From DASUPK01 sp963815665 (GTDB taxonomy: Bacteria; Actinomycetota; Thermoleophilia; Solirubrobacterales; 70-9), in the NCBI GenBank assembly GCA_963815665.1, contig CAWFHN010000016.1, positions 124,001 to 188,000 of the forward strand: 64,000 nt of DNA, given 5' to 3'. Positions within the stretch are counted from its first letter, which is position 1, and each line of letters begins with the position of its first letter. Shown one piece after another: positions 1-9,200 of this stretch. The notes below the pieces were generated by a model. It searched no databases. It had not been told where the DNA came from and saw only the letters and a program-made list of their open reading frames with translations. The position numbers and the translations under genes are program-made.

Positions 1-424
1 CGCCGATCTCGACCCGGTCGCCGGCCGCGTACTCCTCGATCTCGAAGGCGCTCTCGATCAGGTCGTCGTTGCCCCATGCACCGACCACGCGGCGGAAGGT
101 CTCGACCGCGCCGGGCGGCGCGATCAGCCGGGGGCGGGCGGGGTGGTCGGTGCCCTCCCAGACGTGCACCGCGACCGGCTGCTGCTTCGGCGCGTAGATC
201 AGGGCGTAGGAGTACGGGACGAGGTCCAGGAAGTGATCGGCGTGGAGGTGGGAGACGATCACGCCATCCACCTCGGTGTAGTCGACCCGCTCCCGCAGCT
301 TGCCGAACACCCCGTTACCGCAGTCGAGCAGGACCTTCGTCTCGCCGGTCTCGATCAGGTAGCCGCTGCAGGCGCCCCCCGCGTCCTGCCAGGAGGGCGA
401 CTTGCCCAGCACGGTGATCTTCAA
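1..424 (-). CDS. MBL-fold metallo-hydrolase (3' part outside window)
   Basis: Partial gene running off the left edge. The visible N-terminal ~141 residues begin LKITVLGKSPSW and contain SHLHADHF, the HxHxDH zinc motif of the metallo-beta-lactamase fold (near residues 64-70). A short GxCSGYLIET strand precedes it, as in RNase Z-like and YhfI-like phosphodiesterases. No ATG or GTG lies in frame nearby. TTG at 424 is chosen because the conserved first beta-strand (KITVLG) starts immediately after it. The Shine-Dalgarno match is weak. The substrate cannot be told: RNase Z, cyclic phosphodiesterase and lactonase members share these motifs. Confidence 0.85.
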   Translation of the reverse strand, partial: MKITVLGKSPSWQDAGGACSGYLIETGETKVLLDCGNGVFGKLRERVDYTEVDGVIVSHLHADHFLDLVPYSYALIYAPKQQPVAVHVWEGTDHPARPRLIAPPGAVETFRRVVGAWGNDDLIESAFEIEEYAAGDRVEIG

Positions 425-474
425 GGGTTGAGTCCCATTGCCCCGCCGGGACTGTAACCGGGTTTGGCCTGCGG

Positions 475-684
475 CTATGCAGCCTGCACGGCGACATGCG
501 AGGCAGCGGCGTTACCCCGATCCCTCATCAGGAGCGCGGGCTGCCGGGGCGGAACCAGGCCCTCGGGGGTGTCGGGCCTGAAGGTGGGACAGGGCGAGTC
601 GAGTCCGAGGGCGCACAGGCCGCGGCGCTGGAAGAAACAGTCTTCACAAGTCACCGCAGCATCACGTGCTCGACCCTTGGCCAA
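475..684 (-). CDS. small Cys-rich protein of unknown function
   Basis: A 69-residue ORF, not recognised as a named family. It holds a compact cysteine cluster (CEDCFFQRRGLC, then a further Cys before PTFRPD), suggesting a small metal- or disulfide-stabilised knuckle. The TTG start at 684 follows a purine-rich stretch GAGAGGGGATGGGG that could act as ribosome binding site; GTG at 654 is an alternative that keeps the cysteines. It lies upstream of the MBL-fold gene on the same strand, about 50 bp apart, so the two could be co-transcribed. The overlapping plus-strand frames look like shadows of low-complexity GC-rich DNA. Confidence 0.5.
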   Translation of the reverse strand: MAKGRARDAAVTCEDCFFQRRGLCALGLDSPCPTFRPDTPEGLVPPRQPALLMRDRGNAAASHVAVQAA

Positions 685-872
685 GTTGCCCCATCCCCTC
701 TCTCGTCGATCATTTCCGCCCCGGTTACCGACCCGCGACTTGGCTCGATGATGGCACCTGCGACACCCCCCGTCAGGCGCGTTTCCGCAAATGGCGCTCT
801 TCTTTTTTCACCGGTTGGTCACGAGTTCCGCTAGCACCGGGAAGCTGGGAGCCCCCGCTAAGATCAGCCCCG

Positions 873-1535
873 ATGGCACAGATCGCAGAGCAGCGGACCA
901 ACCAGCTCTCGGCCTCTCCGCCGATGTTCGAGAGCAGGTTCCTCGACTTCTTCTCCCGCGTCCATCCGGCCGTGCCGGCGGTCGTCTTCGTCCCCGTCGT
1001 GGTCGGCGGGGTCTGGCTCGGGATCGACCGAGGGCTCTCGGCCGGCACCGTGGCACTCCTCTTCCTCGCCGGCATCGCGATCTGGACGCTGACCGAATAC
1101 TGGCTCCATCGCCTCTTCTTCCACTGGGAGCCGAAGTTCCCGGGCGGCGACCGCATCCACTTCATCATCCACGGCGTCCACCACGACCATCCCAACGACG
1201 CCATGCGACTGGTCATGCCGCCCGCCGTCAGCATCCCGCTTGCCGCGCTCTTCCTCGGGCTCTACGTGCTGATCTTCGGCACCCCCGAGGCCTACCCCGT
1301 CTTCGCTGGCTTCATCACCGGATACCTGGGCTACGACTACACCCACTACCACGTGCATCACCACGTGCCGAAGACGAAGTTCGGCAAGAAGCTGCGCGAG
1401 CACCACATGCGCCACCACTTCCAGGACCACCGCTACGGCTTCGGAGTCTCCTCGCCGCTCTGGGACGCGATCATGGGGACCCTGCCGAGGCGGCGCAAGG
1501 ACGCTCCACCTGGGAGCGAAGGGCAAAGCCCGTAG
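873..1535 (+). CDS. sterol desaturase / fatty acid hydroxylase family membrane enzyme
   Basis: A 220-residue integral membrane di-iron enzyme, predicted to hydroxylate or desaturate lipid acyl chains. Hydrophobic segments lie near residues 33-50, 57-75, 112-135 and 142-155. They are interleaved with the histidine motifs of the family: HRLFFH (79-84), HGVHHDHP (100-107), HYHVHHH (158-164) and HHMRHH (177-182). Length and motif order resemble the catalytic domain of FA2H/Scs7 without the cytochrome b5 domain. ATG 873 is used because the open frame further upstream has no conserved content. A terminator-like hairpin follows at 1548. The exact substrate is unknown. Confidence 0.88.
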   Translation: MAQIAEQRTNQLSASPPMFESRFLDFFSRVHPAVPAVVFVPVVVGGVWLGIDRGLSAGTVALLFLAGIAIWTLTEYWLHRLFFHWEPKFPGGDRIHFIIHGVHHDHPNDAMRLVMPPAVSIPLAALFLGLYVLIFGTPEAYPVFAGFITGYLGYDYTHYHVHHHVPKTKFGKKLREHHMRHHFQDHRYGFGVSSPLWDAIMGTLPRRRKDAPPGSEGQSP

Positions 1536-1547
1536 CGACTTGTGATG

Positions 1548-1570
1548 GGCGGCCGTAGCGCCGCCGTTTT
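1548..1570 (+). terminator. probable Rho-independent terminator of the hydroxylase gene
   Basis: GGCGGC (1548-1553) and GCCGCC (1560-1565) form a 6-bp GC stem with a 6-nt loop, followed directly by GTTTTG. It lies 13 bp after the hydroxylase stop and before the convergent dehydrogenase. The T-run is short, so it may be only partly effective. Confidence 0.5.
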
Positions 1571-1585
1571 GTGGCGAAGCCGTCC

Positions 1586-2548
1586 CTAGACAACCCGACT
1601 GGGCGGCTCCTCCCCCTCCAGCACCGCGATGACGTTGTCCGCGACCGCGCTCGCCATCCCGTCGCGCGCGGCGATCGTGGCCGATCCGATGTGGGGAAGC
1701 AGCACGCAGCGAGGCGCCTCGAGCAGGCTCGTGGGGACGTCGGGCTCGTTCTCGTAGACGTCGAGGCCGGCCGCCCCGAGCGCGCCGCTCTCCAGCGCGG
1801 AGGCCACCGCCTCCGAGTCGACGAGCGGCCCTCGCGACGTGTTGACCAGGACCCCTTCCGGTCCGATCAGCTCCAGCTCGGCGGCGCCGATCATGGAGCG
1901 CGTCTCGGGTGTGGCGGGCGCGTGGATGCTGACCACGGCGGCCGCCTCCAGCAAGGCGGGCAGGCTCAGCCGCTCGGCTCCGAGCTTGCTCTCCGCCTTG
2001 GGCCTCTCTGACCGGCCCGCGTAGACGATCGTCGCGCCCAGGCCATGGGCGAGCTTGGCGTAGCGGGCCCCGATTCTTCCCAGGCCGACGACCCCGACGG
2101 TTGAGCCCCGGATCTCGATGCCGCGATAGGCGGCCGGGTCCCAGCCGCCCCAGCGCCCTGCCCGCAGGTCGCGCTCGGCGTCGCTCATCCGGCGGGCGGC
2201 GGCGAGGGTCAGCGCCATGGCCAGTTCGGCGGTGGCCTCGGTGAGGACGTCGGGGGTGTTGGTGACGATCACCCCTCGCTCCTTGCATGCCTCGAGGTCG
2301 ACGTTGTCGTAGCCGACGGCGAAGTTGGCCACCACCCGCAGCTGCTCGCCGCAGGCGTCGAGCAGCTCCGAGTTCACGGGCATGCTCGGGTCCGCGACCA
2401 ACGCGCTCGCCCCCGCGGCGTTCGCCAGTACGTCTTCCCAGCCGGCCTCGAGCCCGCCGACCCTGACCTCAAAGCGCTCGCGGAGGCGGTCGAGGCCGGC
2501 GGGCAACAGTACACGGGCGACCACGACCAGTTGACGTTCGGCATTCAT
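1586..2548 (-). CDS. D-2-hydroxyacid dehydrogenase (glyoxylate/hydroxypyruvate reductase type)
   Basis: A 320-residue NAD(P)-dependent reductase of 2-oxoacids. The nucleotide-binding motif GLGRIG is at 155-160. The catalytic Arg/Glu/His set of the D-2-hydroxyacid dehydrogenase family is visible at about R239 (NTSRGPLVD), E268 (NEPDVP) and H286 (LPHIGSAT). The conserved N-terminal block FAVGYDNVD is also present. Length fits single-domain glyoxylate/hydroxypyruvate reductases better than SerA, which carries extra ACT domains. It is divergent from the winged-helix gene at 2612, with a small palindrome in the shared 63-bp intergenic region. Confidence 0.93.
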   Translation of the reverse strand: MNAERQLVVVARVLLPAGLDRLRERFEVRVGGLEAGWEDVLANAAGASALVADPSMPVNSELLDACGEQLRVVANFAVGYDNVDLEACKERGVIVTNTPDVLTEATAELAMALTLAAARRMSDAERDLRAGRWGGWDPAAYRGIEIRGSTVGVVGLGRIGARYAKLAHGLGATIVYAGRSERPKAESKLGAERLSLPALLEAAAVVSIHAPATPETRSMIGAAELELIGPEGVLVNTSRGPLVDSEAVASALESGALGAAGLDVYENEPDVPTSLLEAPRCVLLPHIGSATIAARDGMASAVADNVIAVLEGEEPPSRVV

Positions 2549-2565
2549 GTCAGTTGAAACTAACC

Positions 2566-2581
2566 GTTACGGTCATGTAAC
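2566..2581. promoter_or_regulatory. inverted repeat GTTAC-N6-GTAAC between divergent genes
   Basis: The exact inverted repeat GTTAC GGTCAT GTAAC lies 18-30 bp from the starts of both the hydroxyacid dehydrogenase (minus) and the winged-helix gene (plus). Its position suits an operator, possibly one used by the neighbouring winged-helix protein. This is positional inference only. Confidence 0.3.
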
Positions 2582-2611
2582 TGTCACCCGTAGAGAGAGG
2601 ATCTGAGAAGG

Positions 2612-2956
2612 ATGCCAAGGGTTTCCAACACAGTCGATCAGGCCAGGACGCTGCTCGAACGCCGGCTGCGCGAGCTCGACGACGAGCGGCGCCAGGTTGA
2701 GGCAGCGCTCGAGGGGCTCGGCAAGAGCGCCAGGCGGGGGCGGGGCAGGCCCCCCGGAACGAGCCGGCGGCGCCGTCGCGGCAGTACCAGGGCCGACCAG
2801 GCCGTGAAGCTGATCGCCGACAACCCGGGGATCAAGGTCTCCGAGCTCGGCAAGAAGATGAAGCTGAACCACCCGAACTACCTCTATCGGGTGCTGCCCG
2901 ACCTGGAGAAGGAAGGCCGCATCAAGCGCAGGGGCAACGGCTACCACCCGGCCTGA
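2612..2956 (+). CDS. small basic winged-helix DNA-binding protein
   Basis: A 114-residue protein in three visible parts. An N-terminal helix (residues 1-35, heptad-like and charged) probably forms a coiled coil. A basic linker RRGRGRPPG-SRRRRR (about 42-56) resembles an AT-hook (core GRP). The C-terminal winged helix (about 62-114) has VSELGKKM as recognition region and a basic wing RIKRRGNGYHPA. It is predicted to bind DNA as a local regulator or nucleoid-associated factor. The start follows AGAAGG. Its only close partner is the divergent dehydrogenase; the mdh gene converges on it with 5 bp between stop codons. Confidence 0.7.
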   Translation: MPRVSNTVDQARTLLERRLRELDDERRQVEAALEGLGKSARRGRGRPPGTSRRRRRGSTRADQAVKLIADNPGIKVSELGKKMKLNHPNYLYRVLPDLEKEGRIKRRGNGYHPA

Positions 2957-2961
2957 GAGGG

Positions 2962-3951
<990 letters not shown>

Positions 3952-3976
3952 TTCGGTGTCTCCTTAAGTCCGGGAA

Positions 3977-4029
3977 TAAACGGCGCGCGGGGCGCCTTAC
4001 TCGTCGTATGGCCGATGAAAGCGCCCCGC
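3977..4029 (+). repeat. left inverted hairpin repeat of the DUF559 unit
   Basis: Stem arms 3987-3998 and 4018-4029 pair at 11 of 12 positions around a 19-nt loop (3999-4017). The loop contains the DUF559 start codon ATG at 4008. It matches the reverse complement of the right repeat at stem, loop length and outer TAAACG. Confidence 0.75.
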
Positions 4030-4955
4030 ACGCCTCGAAAGTGATTGCGGAGTTGGCTGAGCGCCAATACGGGGTGCTCTCTGCCCCTCAACTCTATGCA
4101 CTCGGCTTCAGCAAGGACTGGGTGGCGGGACGCGTGACGGCCGGGTGGCTGCTTCGCCTTCATCGAGGCGTCTACGCCGTCGGACACCGAAGGCTGGCAA
4201 AGGAGGGGCGGTGGATCGCGGCGGTTCTTGCCTGCGGGGATGGCGCGGTGCTGAGCCACCATTCCGCCGCAGCGCTGTGGTCGATTCGCGCCGAAGCGGC
4301 ATCGGGTCCCGTCGACGTGACTCTCCGAACCCGTGCCGGTCGTCGGCGGCGAAGCGGGATCCGGGTGCATCGCCCTCGGTATCTGCCCGAGGACGAGCTC
4401 TCCCACCAAAGTGGCATTCCGTCGACCGGACCGGCCCGAACGATTCTTGATCTCGCCGGTGGGCTCGGCACCCGAGCACTGGAGCGCGCTATCGACGGAG
4501 CGGATCGACTGAAGCTGGTCACCGCGGACGATCTCATCGAGCTCCTCCGCCGGCACCGCGGACATCCCGGCGCCGGAAGGTTGCGTGGGTTGCTAGCCCG
4601 TCACCAGATCGGGAGCACGGTTACGCGTAGCGAGCTCGAGGAGCGATTCCTGCGGCTCTGTCGGCGGCACCACCTTCCCCAGCCGGAAGTGAACGTGCCG
4701 TTGCTCGACTACGTCGTGGACTTCCTCTGGCCCGAAGCCAAGTTGGTCGTCGAGGTGGACGGCCGCGCGACGCATGGCACCACGCGCGCCTTTCAAGCCG
4801 ACCGCGATCGCGATGGACGTCTGGCAGTCGCCGGATACCTGGTCGTCCGCTTCACCTGGTGGGACGTGACGCGGCGGCCGGTCGTCGTCGCTGACCGTGT
4901 TCGGCGCCTACTGGACGCCCCTTCCTCATCGCGGGGCGCTTTCCTCGCCGCATAG
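4008..4955 (+). CDS. AbiEi-type antitoxin HTH + DUF559 (PD-(D/E)XK nuclease-like) protein
   Basis: A 315-residue two-part protein. Residues ~8-100 match the AbiEi-type antitoxin N-terminal region (LSAPQLYALGFSKDWV, then RLHRGVYAVGH). Residues ~205-305 match DUF559, a Vsr-like restriction-endonuclease fold, with the expected acidic residues in VDFLW and VVEVDG, His in GRATHG, and RDRDGRLAVAGYLVVRFTW. The family's function is not established; nuclease activity is plausible from the fold. It runs against icd and mdh and is enclosed by inverted hairpins that contain its start and stop codons. No cognate AbiEii toxin gene is present. Alternatives: a stand-alone nuclease, a domesticated antitoxin, or the only gene of a selfish element. 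Confidence 0.85.
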   Translation: MADESAPHASKVIAELAERQYGVLSAPQLYALGFSKDWVAGRVTAGWLLRLHRGVYAVGHRRLAKEGRWIAAVLACGDGAVLSHHSAAALWSIRAEAASGPVDVTLRTRAGRRRRSGIRVHRPRYLPEDELSHQSGIPSTGPARTILDLAGGLGTRALERAIDGADRLKLVTADDLIELLRRHRGHPGAGRLRGLLARHQIGSTVTRSELEERFLRLCRRHHLPQPEVNVPLLDYVVDFLWPEAKLVVEVDGRATHGTTRAFQADRDRDGRLAVAGYLVVRFTWWDVTRRPVVVADRVRRLLDAPSSSRGAFLAA

Positions 4956-4981
4956 CCGAGTAAAGCGCCCCGGGGCGTTTA
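4931..4981 (+). repeat. right inverted hairpin repeat of the DUF559 unit
   Basis: Arms 4932-4942 and 4962-4972 form a perfect 11-bp stem with a 19-nt loop (4943-4961). The loop contains the DUF559 stop codon TAG (4953-4955). The outer end CGTTTA supplies the icd stop codon on the minus strand. It may also terminate transcription in both directions, although no T-tract follows. Confidence 0.75.
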
Positions 4982-6193
4982 CGGCATTGCGGACTGCAGG
5001 TTCTGATCAATGGACGCAAGGAATTCCTCGGTCGTCTGAAACGGCTGGTCCGGGCCGATCAGCAGGGCCAGGTCCTTCGTCATCTTGCCGCTCTCCACCG
5101 TCTCGACGCAGACGCGCTCGAGCGTCTCGGCGAACTCGGTGACCTCCGGCGTCTCGTCCATTCGGCCGCGCGCGGCCAGGCCGCGCGTCCAGGCGAAGAT
5201 CGAGGCAATCGGGTTGGTCGAGGTCGGGTTGCCCTGCTGGTGCTGGCGGAAGTGGCGGGTGACGGTGCCGTGCGCGGCCTCGGCCTCGACGGTCTTGCCG
5301 TCGGCGGTCATCAGGACGCTGGTCATCAGGCCGAGCGAGCCGAAGCCCTGGGCGACCGTGTCGGACTGGACGTCGCCGTCGTAGTTCTTGCAGGCCCAGA
5401 CGTAGCCGCCCTCCCACTTCAGCGCCGCCGCGACCATGTCGTCGATCAGGCGGTGCTCGTAGGTGATGTCCGCAGCCTCGAAGTCGTCCTTGAACTCCGC
5501 CTCGAAGACCTCCTGGAAGATGTCCTTGAAGCGGCCGTCGTAGCGCTTCAGGATCGTGTTCTTCGTCGAGAGATAGACGGGCAGGCCCCGATCGAGGCCG
5601 TAGCGCAGCGACGCCCTGGCGAAGTCCCGGATCGAGTCGTCCAGGTTGTACATCGCCATTGCAACGCCACCGCCGGGAAAGTCGTAGACGTCGAGCTCCA
5701 TCGGCTCGCCGCCGTCCTTGGGCGTGTAGGTCAGGGTCAGCTCCCCCTCCCCCGGCACCACCAGGTCGGTCGCCCGGTACTGGTCCCCGAAGGCGTGGCG
5801 GCCGATCACGATCGGCTTGGTCCAGCCGGGCACCAGGCGCGGCACGTTCGAGATCACGATCGGCTCCCGGAAGATGACCCCGCCGAGGATGTTCCGGATC
5901 GTCCCGTTGGGGGAGCGGTACATCTCCTTGAGGCCGAACTCCTCCACCCGGGCCTCGTCCGGCGTGATCGTCGCGCACTTCACCCCGACGCCGTGCTCCT
6001 TGATCGCGTTCGCGGCGTCGACGGTGATCTGGTCCTCCGTCTCGTCCCGACGCTCGATGGATAGATCGAAGTACTTAAGTTGGACGTCGAGGTAGGGCAG
6101 GATCAGCGAGTCCTTGATGAAGGCCCAGAGGATCCGGGTCATCTCGTCGCCATCGAGCTCGACGATGGGGTTCTTGACCTTGATCTTCGCCAT
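4979..6193 (-). CDS. icd: NADP-dependent isocitrate dehydrogenase, IDH1-like
   Basis: A 404-residue homodimeric-type isocitrate dehydrogenase (isocitrate to 2-oxoglutarate, making NADPH). The N-terminus MAKIKVKNPIVELDGDEMTR and the internal YRSPNGTIRNILGG, VPGWTKPIVIGRHAFGDQY and NYDGDVQSDTVAQGFGSLG blocks are hallmarks of the eukaryote-like subfamily, not of E. coli Icd. ATG 6193 matches the family start; the frame stays open to 7045 antisense to the cyclase, but that extension is not conserved. The stop lies at the edge of the inverted repeat that separates it from mdh. Confidence 0.97.
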   Translation of the reverse strand: MAKIKVKNPIVELDGDEMTRILWAFIKDSLILPYLDVQLKYFDLSIERRDETEDQITVDAANAIKEHGVGVKCATITPDEARVEEFGLKEMYRSPNGTIRNILGGVIFREPIVISNVPRLVPGWTKPIVIGRHAFGDQYRATDLVVPGEGELTLTYTPKDGGEPMELDVYDFPGGGVAMAMYNLDDSIRDFARASLRYGLDRGLPVYLSTKNTILKRYDGRFKDIFQEVFEAEFKDDFEAADITYEHRLIDDMVAAALKWEGGYVWACKNYDGDVQSDTVAQGFGSLGLMTSVLMTADGKTVEAEAAHGTVTRHFRQHQQGNPTSTNPIASIFAWTRGLAARGRMDETPEVTEFAETLERVCVETVESGKMTKDLALLIGPDQPFQTTEEFLASIDQNLQSAMP

Positions 6194-6250
6194 GCCGGGC
6201 GGCGATGCTATGCCAATCCAGATAGCGGCGACCGCCGTTATCTTCAACGC

Positions 6251-9200
6251 ATGAGCAGCTTGGGAGGAGAGCGAAAGATCGCGACGATGTTGTTCGCCGA
6301 TCTGGTCGGCTCGACCGAGCTCGCCACCGAGCTCGATCCCGAGGACCTGCGCGGCCGGCTGGAGCCATTCTTCGACGCTGCGCGCGGGGCCCTCGAACAG
6401 CACGGGGGCACCGTCGAGAAGTACATCGGGGACGCGGTGATGGCCGTCTTCGGGGCGCCGATCGCCCACGGCGACGACCCCGACCGGGCGATCGCCGCCG
6501 CCCTGAACGTCATCGACAGGGTCTCGGCGATCGACGGCGACCTGGCGGTGCGAGTCGGGATCGAGACCGGTGAGGTCCTCGCCGTGCCCGAGAGCGGCGA
6601 CCTCCGGGTCACCGGGGAAGCCGTGAATACAGCCGCGCGGTTGCAGCAGGCGGCGTCCCCGGGCGAGGTGCTGGTGGGAGAGCGCACCGCCCGCGCCTGT
6701 CGCCGCGCCCAGCTCGAGCGCGACGGCCACGTCGACGCCAAGGGGATCGAGAGCCCGCTGACGGCCTTCCGGGCGGTCGCGGTGTGCGACGACGAGGATC
6801 TCTCGGAGGTCCCGCTGGTTGGGCGCGAGGACGACCTCGACATGCTCCGCCTGATCGCACGGCGAGCGGCCAGGGAGCGGGCGCCCCAGCTCGTCACCGT
6901 GATCGGCGAGGCCGGGATCGGCAAGACGCGCCTCGCCGCCGAGCTCTTCGAGGGACTGCGCGCGGACGGCTGGCGGACGGTGGTGGGCCGCAGTCCGCCC
7001 TACGGACACGGGATCTCCTTCTGGGCCCTCGGCGAGATCCTCCACGACGCCGCCGGGGCCTCGGCGGACGCGCGCGCCGATGAGGTCGAGCCGAAACTGC
7101 GCGCCAAGCTCGAGGAGGTGGGCGCGGACGACGCGGCCGAGCTCGCCAGCGCGCTCGTGGTGGCGATGCGCGGCGCGGAGGAGGGCACCGACGCCGAGGA
7201 CGCGCTGAAGCGAGCCTGGCGGCGCTTCGTGGCCCTCCTGTCAGCCGATCGGCCGCTGGCGATCGGCGTCGACGATGCGCATTGGTCGGATGAGGGAACG
7301 CTGAACCTGCTCGAGGAGGCCGCCTTCGGCCTCCAGCAGGCACAGGTGATGATCCTTTGCACCAGCCGGCCGGAGCTGGCGGAGCGGCGTCCGGAGTTCG
7401 GCCGCGCTGCCCGCAACAACAGCCAGCTGGAGCTGATGCCGCTCGACGGCGCCTCGGCGACGCGGCTCGCGGAGCTCCTCCTCCCGGAGGACAGGCGCAC
7501 GCTGGCCGGCCGGATCGCCGACGCCGCCGGAGGCAACCCCTTCTTCACGGAGGAGGTCTCTCGTGCGGTCCGAGAGGAGCAGGCCGACGGGGTCCCGGGA
7601 CGCCTCCCCGACACGGTGCAGGCGGCGATCGCCGCCCGGATCGATCAGCTTCCGTCGGATGAGAAGCGCACCCTCCAGTACGCGGCGGTCCTCGGCCGCC
7701 CCTTCGCGCAGGGGCCTCTCGGCGACCTGCTCGGCGAGGACCCGTCCGACCTGCTCTGGGCGCTGCGCCGCAAGGCCCTGGTCGAGGAGCGCACCACCGC
7801 CGACGCCGGGCACTACGCGTTCCGTCATCAGCTGATCCGCGACGTCGCCTACAGCTCGTTGCCCCGGGCCGAGCGGGCGACCCTGCACGAGCGGGCGGCG
7901 GAGGCGCTGATGGCGCGCGAGCCGTTCGCGGAGCGGGCCGAGCTCGTCGCCTACCACCTCGACCACGCCTTCGAGCAGCAACCGACTCCGGAGCGACGGG
8001 ATGCCGCCTGCACCGCCATGGCCGACGCGGCGGCGAGCGCGGTCCGCCGCGGCGCGGCCGCCAGGGGCCAGGAGCTCTACGAGCAGGCGGCGGCGCTCTC
8101 CGAGGACGCGTCGCAGGTCGACTGGCTGATGGCCGCCGGCGACGTGGCCCTGCGCCGCTGGCGCGGCGACCACGCGCTGAGGCTGTACACCGAGGTGGGA
8201 CGGACGGCGGAGCGGATCGGGGACCCGCGCGCCGCCGCCGGCTACGCCCGCGCCGTCGAGGTCGGCACACGGATGAGCGGGATCAGCGGCAACCTCGACG
8301 CCGACCAGCTCCGACCGCTGCTCGATCGCGGGCAAGCGCTGGTGTCGGATGACGACACCGTCACCCAAGCCAGGCTGCTGCTCGACGAGGCCTGGCTCGC
8401 CTGGAAGAACGACCAGACGCTCGAGATGGAGAAGCCCGCGGTCGGCGGACTGGAGCTGGCGCGGAAGGCGAACGACCTGACTGTCCTGCAGTCCGCCCTC
8501 GACGCCGTCACCGCGAGCGATTGGCAGCAGGGCCGGCACCGAGCCGCCGTCGAACACACGAGGGAGCGCCTGGAGCTGCTGCGCGATGCTCCCCGCACCG
8601 GGACCCTCGACGTCGAGCGCAGCGACGCGCTCCACATGATGATCGAGTGCCTCCTGCAGACGGGCGACTTCCACGAGGCCGAGCGCTACGCCCGCGAGGC
8701 CCGCGACCTCGACCTCTCGCGAGGAATCATCTACTCGGCGTGGCAGCGGGGCCTGCTGCCCGCGTTCTTCCTCGGCCGCTGGGATGAGGCGCTGAACATG
8801 GCCACGCACGTCCGCGAGGCCTGGGTCGCGGCCGAGCGACCGCCGCTTGGGGCCTTCGCCACCTCGATCGCCTGCGCGGGCGCGATCCTCGGCCTGCGCG
8901 GCGACGATGGCTGGTCCGACTGGTTCGAGATCGCCGACGAGCTCTCACACGGCGCGCTCGGCAACAAGGCCGGGGTCGTGGTGATGCGAGCCGACATCGA
9001 GCTTCACCAGGGAGAGGTCCAGTGCGCGGCCGACCGCTTCGAGGCCGAGATCGCATCGACCTGGTTCCGCTCTCCATATCTCGCGGGCCGCGCGGAGGCC
9101 TATGCGCGGCTGGGGCGCGACGACGCGGACAAGGCAATCCAGGCGGCGGAGGAGCGGATCGGCGAGCACCGCTATGGCATGGGCATCCTGCTCCGCGCGA

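Larger units (their letters stand above)
3977..4981 (+). mobile_element. putative one-gene element bounded by inverted hairpin repeats
   Basis: The AbiEi/DUF559 gene is enclosed by two inverted sequences, 3977-4029 and 4931-4981. Both begin, reading inward, with TAAACG, and both contain the same stem core (AAGGCGCCCCGC on the left versus AAAGCGCCCCGC on the right). The unit sits between icd and mdh, which run together on the opposite strand and would otherwise form an operon. The icd stop codon TAA is the outermost base triplet of the right repeat. No transposase or clear target duplication is visible, so mobility is inferred from the repeats and from interruption of the operon. Confidence 0.5.

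Noticed and set aside
864..2288. 474-residue minus-strand ORF across the hydroxylase and part of the dehydrogenase
   Set aside because: Arg/Gly/His-rich composition without motifs; antisense or out-of-frame shadow of two well-supported genes in high-GC DNA.
6194..7045. Extension of icd by ~280 residues upstream
   Set aside because: Family start MAKIKVKNPIVELDG is at 6193; the extension is antisense to the cyclase domain.
7241..8809. 522-residue minus-strand ORF opposite the cyclase gene
   Set aside because: Composition (Arg, Gly, Leu, Val repeats) and position show a shadow frame of the cyclase/ATPase.
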